Shown here in pieces: positions 29,881 through 41,342 of a stretch of DNA of 64,000 nucleotides. The notes under the pieces were generated by a model. It was not told the DNA's origin. It ran no database searches and was given only the letters and a program-made list of their open reading frames with translations. The DNA is from Sodalis sp. Psp (lineage in GTDB: Bacteria > Pseudomonadota > Gammaproteobacteria > Enterobacterales > Enterobacteriaceae): contig JAHCVB010000002.1 in the NCBI GenBank assembly GCA_024648745.1, positions 76,885 through 140,884 of the forward strand. Direction: 5' to 3'. The position numbers were made by a program, and so were the translations under genes. Numbering within the stretch: position 1 is the first letter of the stretch; each line of letters starts with the position of its first letter.

Positions 29881-30009
29881 AATCTCTTTAACTAAACTGA
29901 TTTATCCTTTTCAAAACTAGCTTGTCGTGAGTAAAATCGGAAAGAAATGCACTATTAAATTCTTCGCTTCGGTTTGGTTCAACAAGGGAAGTAGCCCACA
30001 CCACTTAAC

Positions 30010-32518
30010 TTAGGTATAACAAATAACGAGAAGCTTTGTTCGTCAGACATGACTGAGGGAGTGCATTGTTGACCATAAATAAGATATAGTGGTCGTCGGC
30101 ATTTCCGAAAGTGCGATTACTACACTATCAATATAGAAATATTCAACTACGTGGCTACTGGCATCGGTTCTAGGCTATTGCACCTCTTATTTCATTGACA
30201 ATCCGTATGATTCGTCTATTTTCTAATGTTTACTGTACGATATCGTTATTTACTCTGGCGTGCTTTTCTGTTGAAACCGTCCATGAAGCTTACACAACCG
30301 AGTGATACCTCAGGTATTGTCATTTAACTCATCGAACGGTATTATAGACTCTGCTGCTTTTCATTTTTTTAAAAATGCACCGTAATAGACTCATCTTCCT
30401 CTCCCCATCTGGGCCTAATATCATTGCTCTGATATTAAGCATTTATATATCTTTACTAGTAAGCTTTCATTATTATAGCTCCACATTATCAACAACTTTA
30501 TACGAACTGTATTGCCAGGAAAGTACACCCTAACGATATATCTGTTTTATCAATCACAGTCAATGTGTCTTTGTGCACTCCTGCAGTTATTAATACAAGC
30601 CATCGCGGACTGATGGAGTATTAGCGAAAGTTTGTTCTTGGGTAAGGTTTTGTAGCTGATCAAACCGACAGCATGAGCTACTGAAAAATGATTGGGACGT
30701 ATCGATGTTACATTGTCTGCCAATGTATCGAGCAAGACACTGCCGCCACCGACTGCGATTAATAGCAATAACAAGGCAGAAAAACCGAATGTTTCCTAAC
30801 TATCTCCTCTAATGGCAGCCTTGGGTGACAGATTTCCGAAGGAAAACTGTTTTCGTCGCTTAGACGCAGTGAGCCACCAACACCACAGCAATATTACTGA
30901 CGGTAATACGTGTGGTCACCATCAAACATACGGGATGAGTTCAGTGATTCTGTAGCCTACACCGCCGGTCCCATGATCCCCTTATCTTTAATATGTGAAC
31001 GATGATTTCTCTACTCAAACTAGCTCTGAGCGTCTCCCGGCACGCGGAAGTTAGTACGCATGCTACTAGAACTGTGACGACGAATCCGCGGAAACCTTTT
31101 GTAACAAGGCTCACATCTGTTGTTTTGATCAAGACTGGAACCCACGGCGCAGCTCCAGAGTCCGATGATTTATGAAATAAACAAAGCTGTCGTCGGAACT
31201 TTGTTTGGTTCCGTACACACCTTGCCACAAGTTAATTTTATTCATGAGCGAAATATAAAAGCAAGAAATAAATGTTTTAAGAAAAATAAACAGCATTGAC
31301 AAGCTATGTCAGGATTCATTTTTCCATAGGGATGATCTTATTCTCGCATTCCAGTTTCATCGTTCATTGTTCATTATTAACTCACAACAGTTTCTGTAGC
31401 AATAGAGTAATAGAAAATTTACAAAGGGAATATCTACGGAAAAACTAAATTTATTTCTACACTTAGTATATATGAAATTAGTGCTAACCAATAAAATAAT
31501 AATAGACATAGAAGATTCACTCTAATGTTATACTCTCTCATTATGAGATTGAGAAATAAAAAATCAGTCTGTTTAATGTAGTTGGAATATTTTATAAAAA
31601 TCTAATTATTAGAGAAAATAATATAACATAAACGATAGTATAACATTCAGAAAAGCTAAGTTTTTGTTAAAGATTATCAACGTCGATGTTAGCATTAACT
31701 GAAATTTTACCTGGAAGATGAACATTCCATTATCATTAAGTAAAATCCGATTTCAGAAATATTTCGGCATAACCGCTAGTTTTATGGTTGATGATTATAG
31801 TTAGAATACTGGTGACAACCAGATAGGTGAGCAGAGATAAAAGATAAAATTGAATTACAGCTTTTATCGCCAAGGTAATTGTTACTGATATCCTTATTTT
31901 TTCTATCACTTACTGGCACTAGTGACTAAATATTTTTAGTGAATTTTACTGTGAATTAAATTTTTGTTTAATTAATTAGAATTGAATCAATCAACATGAC
32001 GTACGATAACCGAAATACAATGGCAATCGAAATACTTAATGAAAGCTTCAGAAGCAGAGCTTAACAGTCATTAAAACCAGATAGTTAATCTTATCACCAG
32101 TGAATCTAGTTATGACGAAACTTTCCTGAGTCTTAACCGAAAAGTTCTCATGTTAATTCATAAATAATAAAAAAGTAATTATTTTCAGGCCTGTGTTATA
32201 GATCTGGAATTTTCTCTGTCTATATCTCCAAGAAATTCCCTCTGTATTTTCCAGCGGTTAGAATATTCTACTGTGTACGTGTAGACGAAAATTCGAGAAC
32301 CACGTGGCACGATTTCCACTCGGGATTTTGGAGCTGGAGCGTTGCCTTGAGTGGTTCCAAGAAAACGGTGTGGTTGTTATCATCCTTTGTAAAACATAAA
32401 GCAGGAATGTGTGCTCATCCCTGCATCAGCTTATCTTGCTATCTTTAACAATTATGATCTGTGATTTGATATAAAACCTCGTTCTGACCCGCTAAAGCCA
32501 GGGTTTCCTATCGTATTC
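30010..32518. other. Gene-free stretch of about 2.5 kb
   Basis: No intact gene. A 74-codon minus-strand frame at 30550-30774 has a hydrophobic start (LLLLLIAVGGG) but no recognised homologue. From about 31240 onward the sequence becomes distinctly AT-rich. E. coli has nadA, pnuC and zitB after this point, but none could be recognised. Confidence 0.5.
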
Positions 32519-32608
32519 TGGCGGTGAGGGAGGGATTCGAACCCTCGATACACTTCCGCGTATACACGCTTTCCAGGCGTGCTCCTTCAGCCACTCGAAC
32601 ACCTCACC
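32519..32608 (-). tRNA. serX: tRNA-Ser (GGA)
   Basis: Minus-strand class II tRNA with acceptor GGTGAGG/CCTCACC, anticodon GGA in the loop CTGGAAAG, a long variable arm and T-stem GAGGG/CCCTC. Discriminator G is followed by an intact CCA. It is nearly identical to E. coli serX/serW. The location not far from yceB fits serX. It is the only tRNA in this window that keeps its encoded CCA. Confidence 0.94.
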
Positions 32609-33813
32609 CCCTTAATTTTAATTACTGAACAACAAGGCATTACTATAATAATTCCCTTATTTACGGTCAAGTATAATTTTGACAACAAATATTATTTTTT
32701 GAAAGCGTGAGCGTTAATCATGTTCCTGACAGTTAAAATAATCTGTAATCATTAGTAATGTGATCAGGAAAACATTTTCCGTTAGTTTATTACAGAAGAA
32801 ATATAATTTTCTACTTTTTATTTATCTTTATATTCCTGAGAGGAATATTTCTAATAATATTAGTGAAACTTATCATAATTTTTATCTAGTAAATAAAATA
32901 TATTATTTTAGGTAAATAATATTTTTCTAGAATAAAAATTTCTTAAAGACAGCATACAATATAAATAACAATAAAAACTCTGAAAGTAATGTGATGAAAG
33001 TAGTTACTTACTTACGCTATAGTATAAAATAAGTTAATTTATGAGTTACGATGTTTAGAAAATTAATCAGAAAAATTCTAGTAACAAAATGATAACTGGC
33101 TACTGATGACAATCATCCAGTAAGAAATGTTTCCCATTACGTAATCCTATTAGCAGGATGTTACTGCCGCAGTAGTATGTCCGTTCATAATAACGAATTA
33201 TAATTTATTATAGAGCCAAATGGAATAAATAATAATTTCAGTAGTATATTTGATAACTAATAATTAAAAATTCTCCTGTAAGAGAGGTAAACAGACTATA
33301 CAAATCAGACTCATATGGAAATAAAAGAAAGTTCAGGTTCATAACGATACATAAATAGAGAAGAGCTATTTTTTATCATTAGATCGATCCTTTCAAAAAA
33401 ATAATTTATGGATACCATAACGATGAAAATGCACTGATCAGAAACAGTGATAGGATCTCGATCTCAGAATTTTCTAAGGTTAATGGATGCTAATATCATC
33501 AAGAGCTTCACTGAATATCATAAATATGATAAATTTCAGCTCGACAGTAGAGAGCATTTAACACATATAAGAATATTTTTTCTGTAATGAAGTTTAAGAA
33601 TATTGTTACTAAGATGCATAATCAGCTATACAAATAGAACAGTTTAGGATAACATTTGACAATAAACTTAGGAAAGTACTATTTTCTAGAATAACTCAAA
33701 AACTAAACATACCAAAAGTAACCTTCGTCTGCTCATAATGAAGGTAAGGCTTTTATCTTGCTTGGATTCTGAAGATATATCAGATAGCTGTCAAGTCTGT
33801 TTGCATAATGTAA
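32609..33813. other. AT-rich gene-free stretch of about 1.2 kb
   Basis: Composed largely of short A and T tracts with stops in all frames. No ghost could be read. Together with 31240-32450 it is the most AT-rich part of the window and probably represents old, saturated decay. Confidence 0.55.
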
Positions 33814-34377
33814 TTAATTAGTAAAAAGAATAACCAGCTCACCGGGATTAACTTCGAGTCCTTTGGCTAATTTTTTGGCTAGTGCTTCGCGTTTACTGCG
33901 GCTTGGATCCAGGCGATAGACCGGCTGGACGTCGGACCAGGTTTTCAGTGACTTCTGAAAATAAGAATCTAGCATGTAGAGCGTATCGGCGAGTTTTTCC
34001 GGATTGACCTGATAATTTATTATCTGTATATCTTTAAGATAAATTGCTCCCTGATTGGAATCATAGTAAGGCTGAGCTTTAAGTGTCATCTTAACGTTAG
34101 CTAGCTGCGAGCCCAGCAGAGAGACAACATTAAACTGGGCATTGCCGATCAGCGCCACTTTTCTTGACTCTTCCCTACCTATCTGACTATGCAAATCCTG
34201 CAAGATGATATCGGCAGAAATCAGGCCAGGAATACTAATGGATTTGTGAAAATCATTACTCTGCTGCAGATAGTCATTTATCTTCTGTTCGCTAAGTCTA
34301 TAGTGTATCAGTCTGTTACATCCATTGAGCAGGAGACTGAAAAACATCACTAGAGCGAAGTTATTAAGTTGTTTCAT
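33814..34377 (-). CDS. yceB: YceB-family lipoprotein
   Basis: A predicted outer-membrane lipoprotein of unknown function (DUF1439 family). Started at MKQLNNFALV behind a perfect GGAGG it has 187 residues, close to the 186 of E. coli YceB. The in-frame ATG 51 bases upstream is rejected. The lipobox LLLNGC places Cys at 20. Conserved stretches include IPGLISADIIL, SQIGREE and the C-terminal AKKLAKGLEVNPGELVI. It is followed upstream by the grxB ghost, as in E. coli. Confidence 0.92.
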   Translation of the reverse strand: MKQLNNFALVMFFSLLLNGCNRLIHYRLSEQKINDYLQQSNDFHKSISIPGLISADIILQDLHSQIGREESRKVALIGNAQFNVVSLLGSQLANVKMTLKAQPYYDSNQGAIYLKDIQIINYQVNPEKLADTLYMLDSYFQKSLKTWSDVQPVYRLDPSRSKREALAKKLAKGLEVNPGELVILFTN

Positions 34378-34490
34378 TCCTCCCTCATGCTTTTCTGTCC
34401 TTAATATCATGAAGATTTGAGCCAGCATAACTCATGTGCTGAAACATGGAGAATAACACTCCTTTAAGAGGCATTCTAGCAGCTATTTTG

Positions 34491-34767
34491 CTATACGAGT
34501 GAGGAGAGAATTGATCTTGGACGCTTACTTAACATATTATCAGGATAATGTTTTGATGATGGTTGATAAGCATTGTTATAGAAGAAAATTAGTACTACCA
34601 TTAAACAGTTCACAGTTACAGGAGTTAGGTTGTTCAACCAAGCATTAAGTGGATCCAAACCGCTACTTTCTACTACACTATCAATTCTTATTATTTCCAG
34701 CATCTGGTGCCATTTTTCCTTAATCATAAGAATTAGGGAGACATCTTTAGTGCCTGTATAACTTCAT
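34491..34767 (-). pseudogene. grxB: Ghost of grxB (glutaredoxin 2) with large internal deletion
   Basis: The ATG at 34767 opens MKLY then RH-stop, matching the MKLYIYDH start of GrxB. The reading then jumps to LIKEKWHQMLEIIRID (E. coli LIKNISDDLRALDKLI) and NNLTPVTVN. It ends YQPSSKHYPDNMLSK and SILSSLV, aligning with INWPSRVADYRDNMAK and NLLSSMAI. About 370 bases including the active-site CPYC are deleted, and a 78-codon open frame at the 3' end is a relic. Confidence 0.75.
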
Positions 34768-35441
34768 GATATCAACATCCTCGCATGATGTCCTTGGATG
34801 GTGTTATTCACTTGACTTCCGATAACTAACCGGTATCCTCATTTATTTTAACCTACATTGGCAGCATTGGCACATAGATTGCGAATCACTGCCGAGTTAG
34901 TTACCGGCATATCCATTCCAAATAACATCGGTGCACGCACCGTAGATCGACAGCAATAAACCGTTGAGCCTGATGATGACATTGTTGGCGCTGTTCTCTG
35001 GTTGTCAATCAAGTTTAGAGGAGCTGCGACCCATCAGAATGCGCCCAAACGCTCAGATGATGAGCCTCCATCAAGTCTATCGGAGAAAGCGCCACTGAAA
35101 TCTCCAGATTTTTTCTGAATAAACATTTGTTCAGTGTTCAACGTACTATCAGAAATGATATTTTTAAAATTGTCTAGTAACTACTGCCGGCGGGTAGCCA
35201 GAGGGAAATCATAAACTCCGTTCCAACAAGACAATTTTATCAGGTAATTGAACGGCTGTTTGCGGTGCAAATTGTAACGCTACAACAAGACACTTGCCAT
35301 CTTGAGATCTGGAGAAGTTGGCTTTACCTTTTTAAGTAACAAATGACAGTAGCAATTTTTTCAGGTGGTTAGGTGCACTAAAAGCAACCTAACAGGATAC
35401 TATGTGGACTTCTCACTGTCAGCACCTGGGAGGATAACGAC
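34768..35441. other. Gene-free stretch before murJ
   Basis: E. coli has mdtH, rimJ, yceH and mviM between grxB and mviN. None could be recognised in these 670 bases, so most of that segment has been deleted rather than merely inactivated. Confidence 0.45.
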
Positions 35442-36980
35442 ATGAATTTATTGAGATCTCTAGCAGAGGTCAGCTCCATGATTCTTTTTTCCCGAATATT
35501 AGGGTTTATTCGCGATGCTATCGTCGCGCGAGTGTTTGGCGCAGGAATGGAGACGGACGCTTTTTTCGTGGCCTTCAAATTACCAAATATGTTGAGGCGA
35601 ATTTTTGCCGAAGGTGCTTTCTCACAAGCCTTCGTGCCTATTCTGGCGGCATATAAAGGCCAGCATGAAGAGGCAGCGACACGCACCTTCGTCGCTTATA
35701 TCGCGGGTTTGCTCATTTTGGCGCTAGTATTGGTCACCGTTTCCGGTATGTTAGCTGCACCCTGGATAATTTTGATCACTGCACCGGGTTTTGCCGACAT
35801 GCCTGAGAGATTCGCTTTGACGACGGCGCTGTTGCGAATCACATTTCCTTATATCCTGCTTATCTCTCTTACCTCGTTAGTGGGAGCAGTACTCAATACC
35901 TGGAATTGTTTCTCGGTACCGGCGTTTGCACCAACGCTACTAAATATTTGTATGATAGGATTTACATTGCTGATAGCGCCTTTATTTCATCCGCCGGTTA
36001 TGGCTCTGGCCTGGGCGGTAGTAGCTGGCGGTATCTTGCAGTTAGGCTATCAATTGCCCCATCTGAAAAAAATCGGTATGCTGGTGCTGCCACGTCTGCA
36101 GTTTCGCAATGCCGCAGTTTGGCGCATGTTGCAGCTGATGGGGCCGGCAATCCTCGGCGCGTCGGTTAGTCAAATCTCGCTTATCATCAACACTATTTTT
36201 GCGTCTTTTCTGGCATCAGGTTCGGTATCATGGATATATTACGCTGATCGCTTGATGGAACTCCCTGCTGGTGTGCTTGGAGCAGCGCTGGGAACCATTT
36301 TGCTGCCTTCTCTGACACGCAGTGTTTCCAGTAGCAATCACGATGAATATTCTCGCTTATTGGACTGGGGGTTGCGACTATCCTTTATGTTAGCATTACC
36401 TAGTTCAGTGGCCCTCGGTATTCTTGCTCACCCACTGACCGTGGCGTTATTTCAGTACGGTAAGTTTTCAGCATTTGACGTCCTGATGACCCAACAGGCG
36501 CTGACAGCCTATTCAGTGGGTCTTATCGGTCTTGTTTTGGTAAAAGTGCTGGCGCCAGGTTTCTATTCCTGTCAGAACATCAAAACACCGGTACAGGTGG
36601 CTATGGCCACACTGGCCATGACGCAAGTTATGAGTTTGATCTTCATTGGTCCGTTGAAACATGCTGGTCTCTCTCTGTCCATTGGGTTTGCCGCCTGTCT
36701 GAATGCTAGCTTGCTCTATTGGCAGCTACGACGGCAAAAACTGTTTCAGCCACAGCCAGGATGGTTCAGTTTCTTATATCGACTTGTTCTAGCGGTGATA
36801 ATCATGGCAGCGGCGCTGGTTGGGCTATTAATGGTGATGCAGGAGTGGGATCAAGGCAGTATGCCTTGGCGGCTGTTACGCCTAATAGGGGTAGTGGCAG
36901 TGGGAATTACCGCCTATCTTACCACGTTGTGGTTGGTCGGGTTCCGGCTACGGGACTTTTCCCGCTCGGTAGTGCATTAA
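35442..36980 (+). CDS. murJ: Lipid II flippase MurJ
   Basis: Flips lipid II across the inner membrane for peptidoglycan synthesis. 512 residues (E. coli MviN 511). There are fourteen hydrophobic segments. Conserved motifs include [19 protein letters not shown] (helix 1-2 with essential arginines), [28 protein letters not shown] and [15 protein letters not shown]. It is preceded by GGAGG at a good distance. In E. coli flagellar genes flgN/flgM follow, but here argS follows in the convergent direction with no flagellar trace. Confidence 0.96.
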   Translation: MNLLRSLAEVSSMILFSRILGFIRDAIVARVFGAGMETDAFFVAFKLPNMLRRIFAEGAFSQAFVPILAAYKGQHEEAATRTFVAYIAGLLILALVLVTVSGMLAAPWIILITAPGFADMPERFALTTALLRITFPYILLISLTSLVGAVLNTWNCFSVPAFAPTLLNICMIGFTLLIAPLFHPPVMALAWAVVAGGILQLGYQLPHLKKIGMLVLPRLQFRNAAVWRMLQLMGPAILGASVSQISLIINTIFASFLASGSVSWIYYADRLMELPAGVLGAALGTILLPSLTRSVSSSNHDEYSRLLDWGLRLSFMLALPSSVALGILAHPLTVALFQYGKFSAFDVLMTQQALTAYSVGLIGLVLVKVLAPGFYSCQNIKTPVQVAMATLAMTQVMSLIFIGPLKHAGLSLSIGFAACLNASLLYWQLRRQKLFQPQPGWFSFLYRLVLAVIIMAAALVGLLMVMQEWDQGSMPWRLLRLIGVVAVGITAYLTTLWLVGFRLRDFSRSVVH

Positions 36981-37086
36981 ATGGAGTTTTTCTACTGAAT
37001 TATGCTGAGAGAAAGCTGCCAAATCAGGCGAAAAAGTCTACTTACAAGCTGGATTTTTCTTCGATGAGCACGATGAAGAGTGAGGA

Positions 37087-38823
37087 TTACATCCGTTCTA
37101 CCATTTCAATACCTAGCAGATTCAGACCCTGCTTCAGCGTACGCGCGGTGAGCAGAGCCAGCTGAAGACGGCTTTGATACTGCGTCTCACTATCGGCATT
37201 CAAGATAGGGCAATGTTCATAGAAATCAGAGAATAATACTGCTAGATCGTACAGATAGGTGCATAATACGTGAGGTGTGCCGTCTCGCGCCACGGTAGTG
37301 ATAGCTTCCTCTAACTGCAGTAAGCAAACCGCCAGTTGGATTTCCTGCTCCACTTCCAAGGTAATTACGCCGGTGAGTTGTTGCTCACTCTGACCACTGC
37401 GTTTTAATACAGAAACGACTCGGGTATAGGCATATTGCATATACGGGGCAGTGTTTCCTTCTAAATTCAACATATTATCCCAGTCAAAGATGTAATCGGT
37501 GGTGCGGTTTTTTGACAAATCGGCGTATTTCACCGCACCAATACTAACCACTTGCGCTAGCTTTTCTAGTTCGGCAGCATCCATATCAGGATTTTTGCTG
37601 GCTATCAGGCGACGAGCGCGTTCCAATGCTTCGTTCAGCAAATCTGCAAGCTTCACCGCATCACCGACTCGGGTTTTGAATGGTTTACCATCCTTACCCA
37701 GAATCATACCGAACATATGATGCTCCAGAGGTACTGATTCAGGAATATAGCCGGCTTTGCGCACAATAGCCCATGCCTGCATCAAATGCTGATGTTGTCG
37801 TGAATCTACATAGTAGAGAATCCGATCGGCCTTCAGCGTCTCGTAACGGTATTTTGCGCAGGCGATATCAGTAGTGGTATAAAGGTAGGCACCATCCTTT
37901 TTCTGGATGACCACTCCCATCGGCTTACCTTCTTTGTTTTTGAATTCATCCAGGAAAACCACGATTGCGCCTTCACTTTCCACAGCCAGACCTTTAGCCT
38001 TTAGATCTGCCACGATTCCGGGAAGCATATCTTTATACAGACTTTCACCCATAACGTCCGCACAAGTTAGTGTGACATTTAGCTGATTATATGTTTTTTG
38101 GTTTTGTGCCATAGTGATATCTACCAGCTTGCGCCACATCCGACAACAGTAGTCGTCACCGCCCTGTAGTTTCACTACATAGCTGCGGGCATGTTCGGCA
38201 AAAACTGGATCTTTATCGTAATGCTGTTTGGCGGCACGATAGAAGTCCTCTAGGTTAGAGAGTTGTATTTTTTCTTTGCTGCCAGTCCGTATCTTTTCTA
38301 GATAGGCAATTAGCATACCGAACTGTGTTCCCCAGTCGCCAACATGGTTGGCCCGGATAACTCGGTGGCCCAGAAACGATAGAGTCCGTACTGAAGCATC
38401 GCCGATAATGGTTGAACGCACGTGGCCAACGTGCATTTCTTTGGCGACATTCGGCGCAGAATAATCCACTACGATAGTCCGTGGCGCCACGGTGGCTACT
38501 CCCAGACGCGGAGAAAAAATGGCCTCCAGGAGGTGATCTGCTAGCCACTGCAAATCGAGAAAGATATTGATAAAACCGGGACCCGCGATATCTACTTTGC
38601 GGGCAATTCCTTTTAAATTAAGTAGATCGACGACTTTTTTAGCCAATTGACGAGACGGTATACCTAGTTGTTTAGCGATTGCCATGATGCCATTGACCTG
38701 ATAATCACCAAACTGTGTTTTCGCCGATTGCCGGACTTGCGCATTGCAATGCAAGGGTGCGCCCGCGGCCACCAACGCTTGATGGATTTTTGCTGAGAGA
38801 AGTGCGTGGATGTTCACTGGCAT
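37087..38823 (-). CDS. argS: Arginyl-tRNA synthetase
   Basis: 578 residues (E. coli 577). A class I synthetase with the HIGH signature as HVGHVRS near residue 130 following the [17 protein letters not shown] stretch. An N-terminal Arg-tRNA-synthetase additional domain spans about 1-100. The C-terminal anticodon-binding DALR domain ends with [19 protein letters not shown], the canonical end. It is convergent with murJ. Confidence 0.97.
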   Translation of the reverse strand: MPVNIHALLSAKIHQALVAAGAPLHCNAQVRQSAKTQFGDYQVNGIMAIAKQLGIPSRQLAKKVVDLLNLKGIARKVDIAGPGFINIFLDLQWLADHLLEAIFSPRLGVATVAPRTIVVDYSAPNVAKEMHVGHVRSTIIGDASVRTLSFLGHRVIRANHVGDWGTQFGMLIAYLEKIRTGSKEKIQLSNLEDFYRAAKQHYDKDPVFAEHARSYVVKLQGGDDYCCRMWRKLVDITMAQNQKTYNQLNVTLTCADVMGESLYKDMLPGIVADLKAKGLAVESEGAIVVFLDEFKNKEGKPMGVVIQKKDGAYLYTTTDIACAKYRYETLKADRILYYVDSRQHQHLMQAWAIVRKAGYIPESVPLEHHMFGMILGKDGKPFKTRVGDAVKLADLLNEALERARRLIASKNPDMDAAELEKLAQVVSIGAVKYADLSKNRTTDYIFDWDNMLNLEGNTAPYMQYAYTRVVSVLKRSGQSEQQLTGVITLEVEQEIQLAVCLLQLEEAITTVARDGTPHVLCTYLYDLAVLFSDFYEHCPILNADSETQYQSRLQLALLTARTLKQGLNLLGIEMVERM

Positions 38824-39273
38824 ACCTTGTGTTTACTATGTATGGGTGGGAATGTAGATGACGTGCTGATATTTCCATTAATCTTGAGTGCTTTAGCTCC
38901 TCTCCCAAAGATAAACTTCCTGGGCTAGAAAGGTAACATTAGCGACAGCTAACGCGGGATGTCGAGATGACTTCAATATTTACTATGTAAATACTGGGTA
39001 ATGGGATATTAACAATAATCATCAGTAATTAATGATAATAGTTTTTAAATCATAGAAAGCGAAAAATTAATGAAACATTAAAATAACGTCTCTAAGAATA
39101 CTAGATTGTTGTTTCGCGAAGTGCTGGCAAGTACCGGATGTGAAAATTGAACAGAGCGAGCTGACTGTCGGTGATGGTTACGTTAACCGTGATTTTATAC
39201 TCATGCGCTGCAGAACATCATACTTGACCGCTTGTGGACATCAGCTGGGGCCCCTTCCATGCTAAGTAGGTTA
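38824..39273. other. Intergenic stretch between argS and the C-S lyase
   Basis: About 450 bases without an assignable frame. An AT-rich argS upstream region (38950-39110) is followed by moderately GC sequence that may be the decayed 3' flank of an unknown gene. Confidence 0.4.
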
Positions 39274-40422
39274 TTACTGGCAGATGTGCTCACAAGCCAG
39301 TTCCATGCGATCCAGCGCTTCCTCCAGTAACGCTCGGGTACAACCAAAATTAAGTCGGACGAATCGGTTATCGCCGAATTCCGCTCCGGCAGATAGTCCA
39401 ACGCCGGCACGTTCAAAAAAGGCGTGCGGATCTGCTACTGCCAGGCGACTGGCGTCTATCCAAGCCAGATAAGTCGCCTCGGGTCCTGATAACATCAGTC
39501 CGGGAATCTTACGGAGGCGTTCCGTCAGCCGATCTCGGTTGCCGCGTAAATAATCAAGCTGTTGCGTAAGCCAGTCCTGGCCGTCCTGCCAGGCGGCGTT
39601 AGCGGCAGTTAGTGCTAGCACATCCACCATTGGGACAATGCCCGCACGTGCGGCGGCGAACTGCATTCGTAGATGAGCATTAGGAATTACCGCAACCGAT
39701 GCTCCTAGCCCAGCAATATTAAAAGTTTTTGACGGAGACATGAGAGTAATACTGCGCTGGGCGGCATCTTCACTCAGGGAAGCAAAAGGAATATGATGGA
39801 CGTCAGGAGTCAGCAGCAAATCGCAATGAATTTCATCAGAGCACACCAGAAGATCATGTTGTCTAGCAAAATCAAGATGCTGCTCAAGTTCTCCTCGACG
39901 ATAGGCAGTACCGCCGGGATTATGAGGATTGCACAGCATCAACAAGCTTTCCTTGCCGGTCATAACAGGGTCAGTACCCGAAAAATCCACACACCAGCGT
40001 GAGGACACAAGACGCATCGACGCCAGCCGATGCTGCCGGCCTGCACTGCGGGCAGCCGTTCGAAACGGCGGATAGCTAGGGTAAGGAATGACAATTGCCT
40101 CACCCACTGAGGTCAACGCGCGAACCGTTAGGTGAAGGCCGCTGACCAGACCTGGAAGAAAAATCAGCCATTCTGGTCGAACGTCCCACTGATAACGCTC
40201 ATGCATCCGTTTGATGAAAATTTCAGTTAGTGCCGCTGGTAACGTACCGTAACCAAACACGCCATGCTCGATACGTGCACACAAAGCCTCAATAATACAG
40301 GGTGGGGAACGGAAATCAGTGTCCGCCACCCAAAGCGGAATGACATCCCGTCCAGCATACTTTTGCCATTTATAGCTATCGCTGTGACGCCGATCAATAC
40401 ATTCATCGAAGTTGAATACCAT
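39274..40422 (-). CDS. PLP-dependent cystathionine beta-lyase of the MalY/PatB type
   Basis: 382 residues, a fold-type I aminotransferase-like enzyme expected to cleave C-S bonds of cystathionine or related cysteine conjugates. The N-terminus FDECIDRRHSDSYKW followed by PLWVADTDFRSPP is typical of the PatB family. The PLP lysine lies in MSPSKTFNIAGLG (about residue 230), the cofactor-binding Asp in CSDEIHCDLLL, and the carboxylate-binding Arg in FVRLNFGC. Whether it should be called malY or patB cannot be settled by eye. In a reduced genome it could supply the beta-lyase step of methionine synthesis if metC is lost. It has higher GC than the flanking spacers. Confidence 0.88.
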   Translation of the reverse strand: MVFNFDECIDRRHSDSYKWQKYAGRDVIPLWVADTDFRSPPCIIEALCARIEHGVFGYGTLPAALTEIFIKRMHERYQWDVRPEWLIFLPGLVSGLHLTVRALTSVGEAIVIPYPSYPPFRTAARSAGRQHRLASMRLVSSRWCVDFSGTDPVMTGKESLLMLCNPHNPGGTAYRRGELEQHLDFARQHDLLVCSDEIHCDLLLTPDVHHIPFASLSEDAAQRSITLMSPSKTFNIAGLGASVAVIPNAHLRMQFAAARAGIVPMVDVLALTAANAAWQDGQDWLTQQLDYLRGNRDRLTERLRKIPGLMLSGPEATYLAWIDASRLAVADPHAFFERAGVGLSAGAEFGDNRFVRLNFGCTRALLEEALDRMELACEHICQ

Positions 40423-41342
40423 AGTTAATTGCTCTGTATAATTGAAAAATATTAATGCTGCCGTTTGATAGCATGGAGTGTTATGTCAATTATTCAAGGT
40501 CGTCTCAAGACATAGTATATGCCAAAATGGCCGTTTTTTGCTATAGCGCAGAGTTTAAGGTGAAATGACATCGCACCGATCCATGAGAGATCCTGTTCAG
40601 GTATGGTAATGTCTTGTTAACGCAGACGAAACGTAGAGACTGCAAGCAACCGGGTAATACATTTCATCAGCGTCATGGCAGCCACATTCCATCGTGTCTT
40701 TGAAATACATCTTGATTCTTACAGGTGTTACGATCATTCACCAATATAAGGGAGTAACGTCCCTACGTTCAGTCAAGTAACAAACCCTGAAACAGGTTTA
40801 GAGTTGTTACAAGGCACTGATCAACCTGAACCATGACTATGCAGGAGTGTGTGATTAGCCAAAATGATAATATGTTCTACCACATTGCCATGTTGGGATA
40901 GTGGCTTGCAGCTCATAAATCCTCTGTAACCCGCAGCTATGAGACGTTTTATTATGAGACTGACGATATCCAGAGACAATATATCCAGCACGACCACCCT
41001 ACCTTTCCCACGAGCAATGAGTAAAATGATAGCTTGAATCTAGACACTTTCACAAAATTGATTTTCGGTTCTTAAAGTCTTGATCATCGATCACAAAGTG
41101 TTCAATAGTAAAAGCTTTGGTACGGGAAATTTTGTTAATATCTGACGGCTGTAGGGATGTTAAAATTTGTAAGGAGAAACGCTAAATCTCATTAACTGAT
41201 GCACCGGCCGTACTGACGGTCTTATGTTGTACCTAAAATTACTTTAATAACGCCGATTTGTATCATACGCACCCTGAGTAACGGCTTATTTTGTCCGACA
41301 CCAGAAGAACCCACTAACCTGGTTAATTTTGAGGATATTTTA
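40423..41342. other. Gene-free stretch of about 0.9 kb before aspS
   Basis: No frame or ghost recognised. E. coli has yecD/yecE and the cmoAB region on this side of aspS, but none of their conserved blocks could be read. Confidence 0.45.

Noticed and set aside
29925..30005. Second tRNA-Lys-like trace after cpoB
   Set aside because: A TTGGTTCAA-like T-arm and GTAGCCCACACC end can be forced onto tRNA-Lys, but the stems do not pair and the match is too loose to annotate.
30550..30774. 74-residue minus-strand frame beginning LLLLLIAVGGG
   Set aside because: Reads like a membrane or chemoreceptor N-terminus but matches nothing I could name. Neighbouring frames are broken, so it is not called as a gene.
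34800..35110. Possible mdtH remnant
   Set aside because: A minus-strand MDMPV string loosely recalls MSMMPVG of MdtH but flanking residues do not follow.
36981..37086. Possible trace of flagellar genes between murJ and argS
   Set aside because: E. coli has flgN/flgM next to mviN, but only 106 bases separate murJ and argS here and no block could be aligned, so only absence can be stated.
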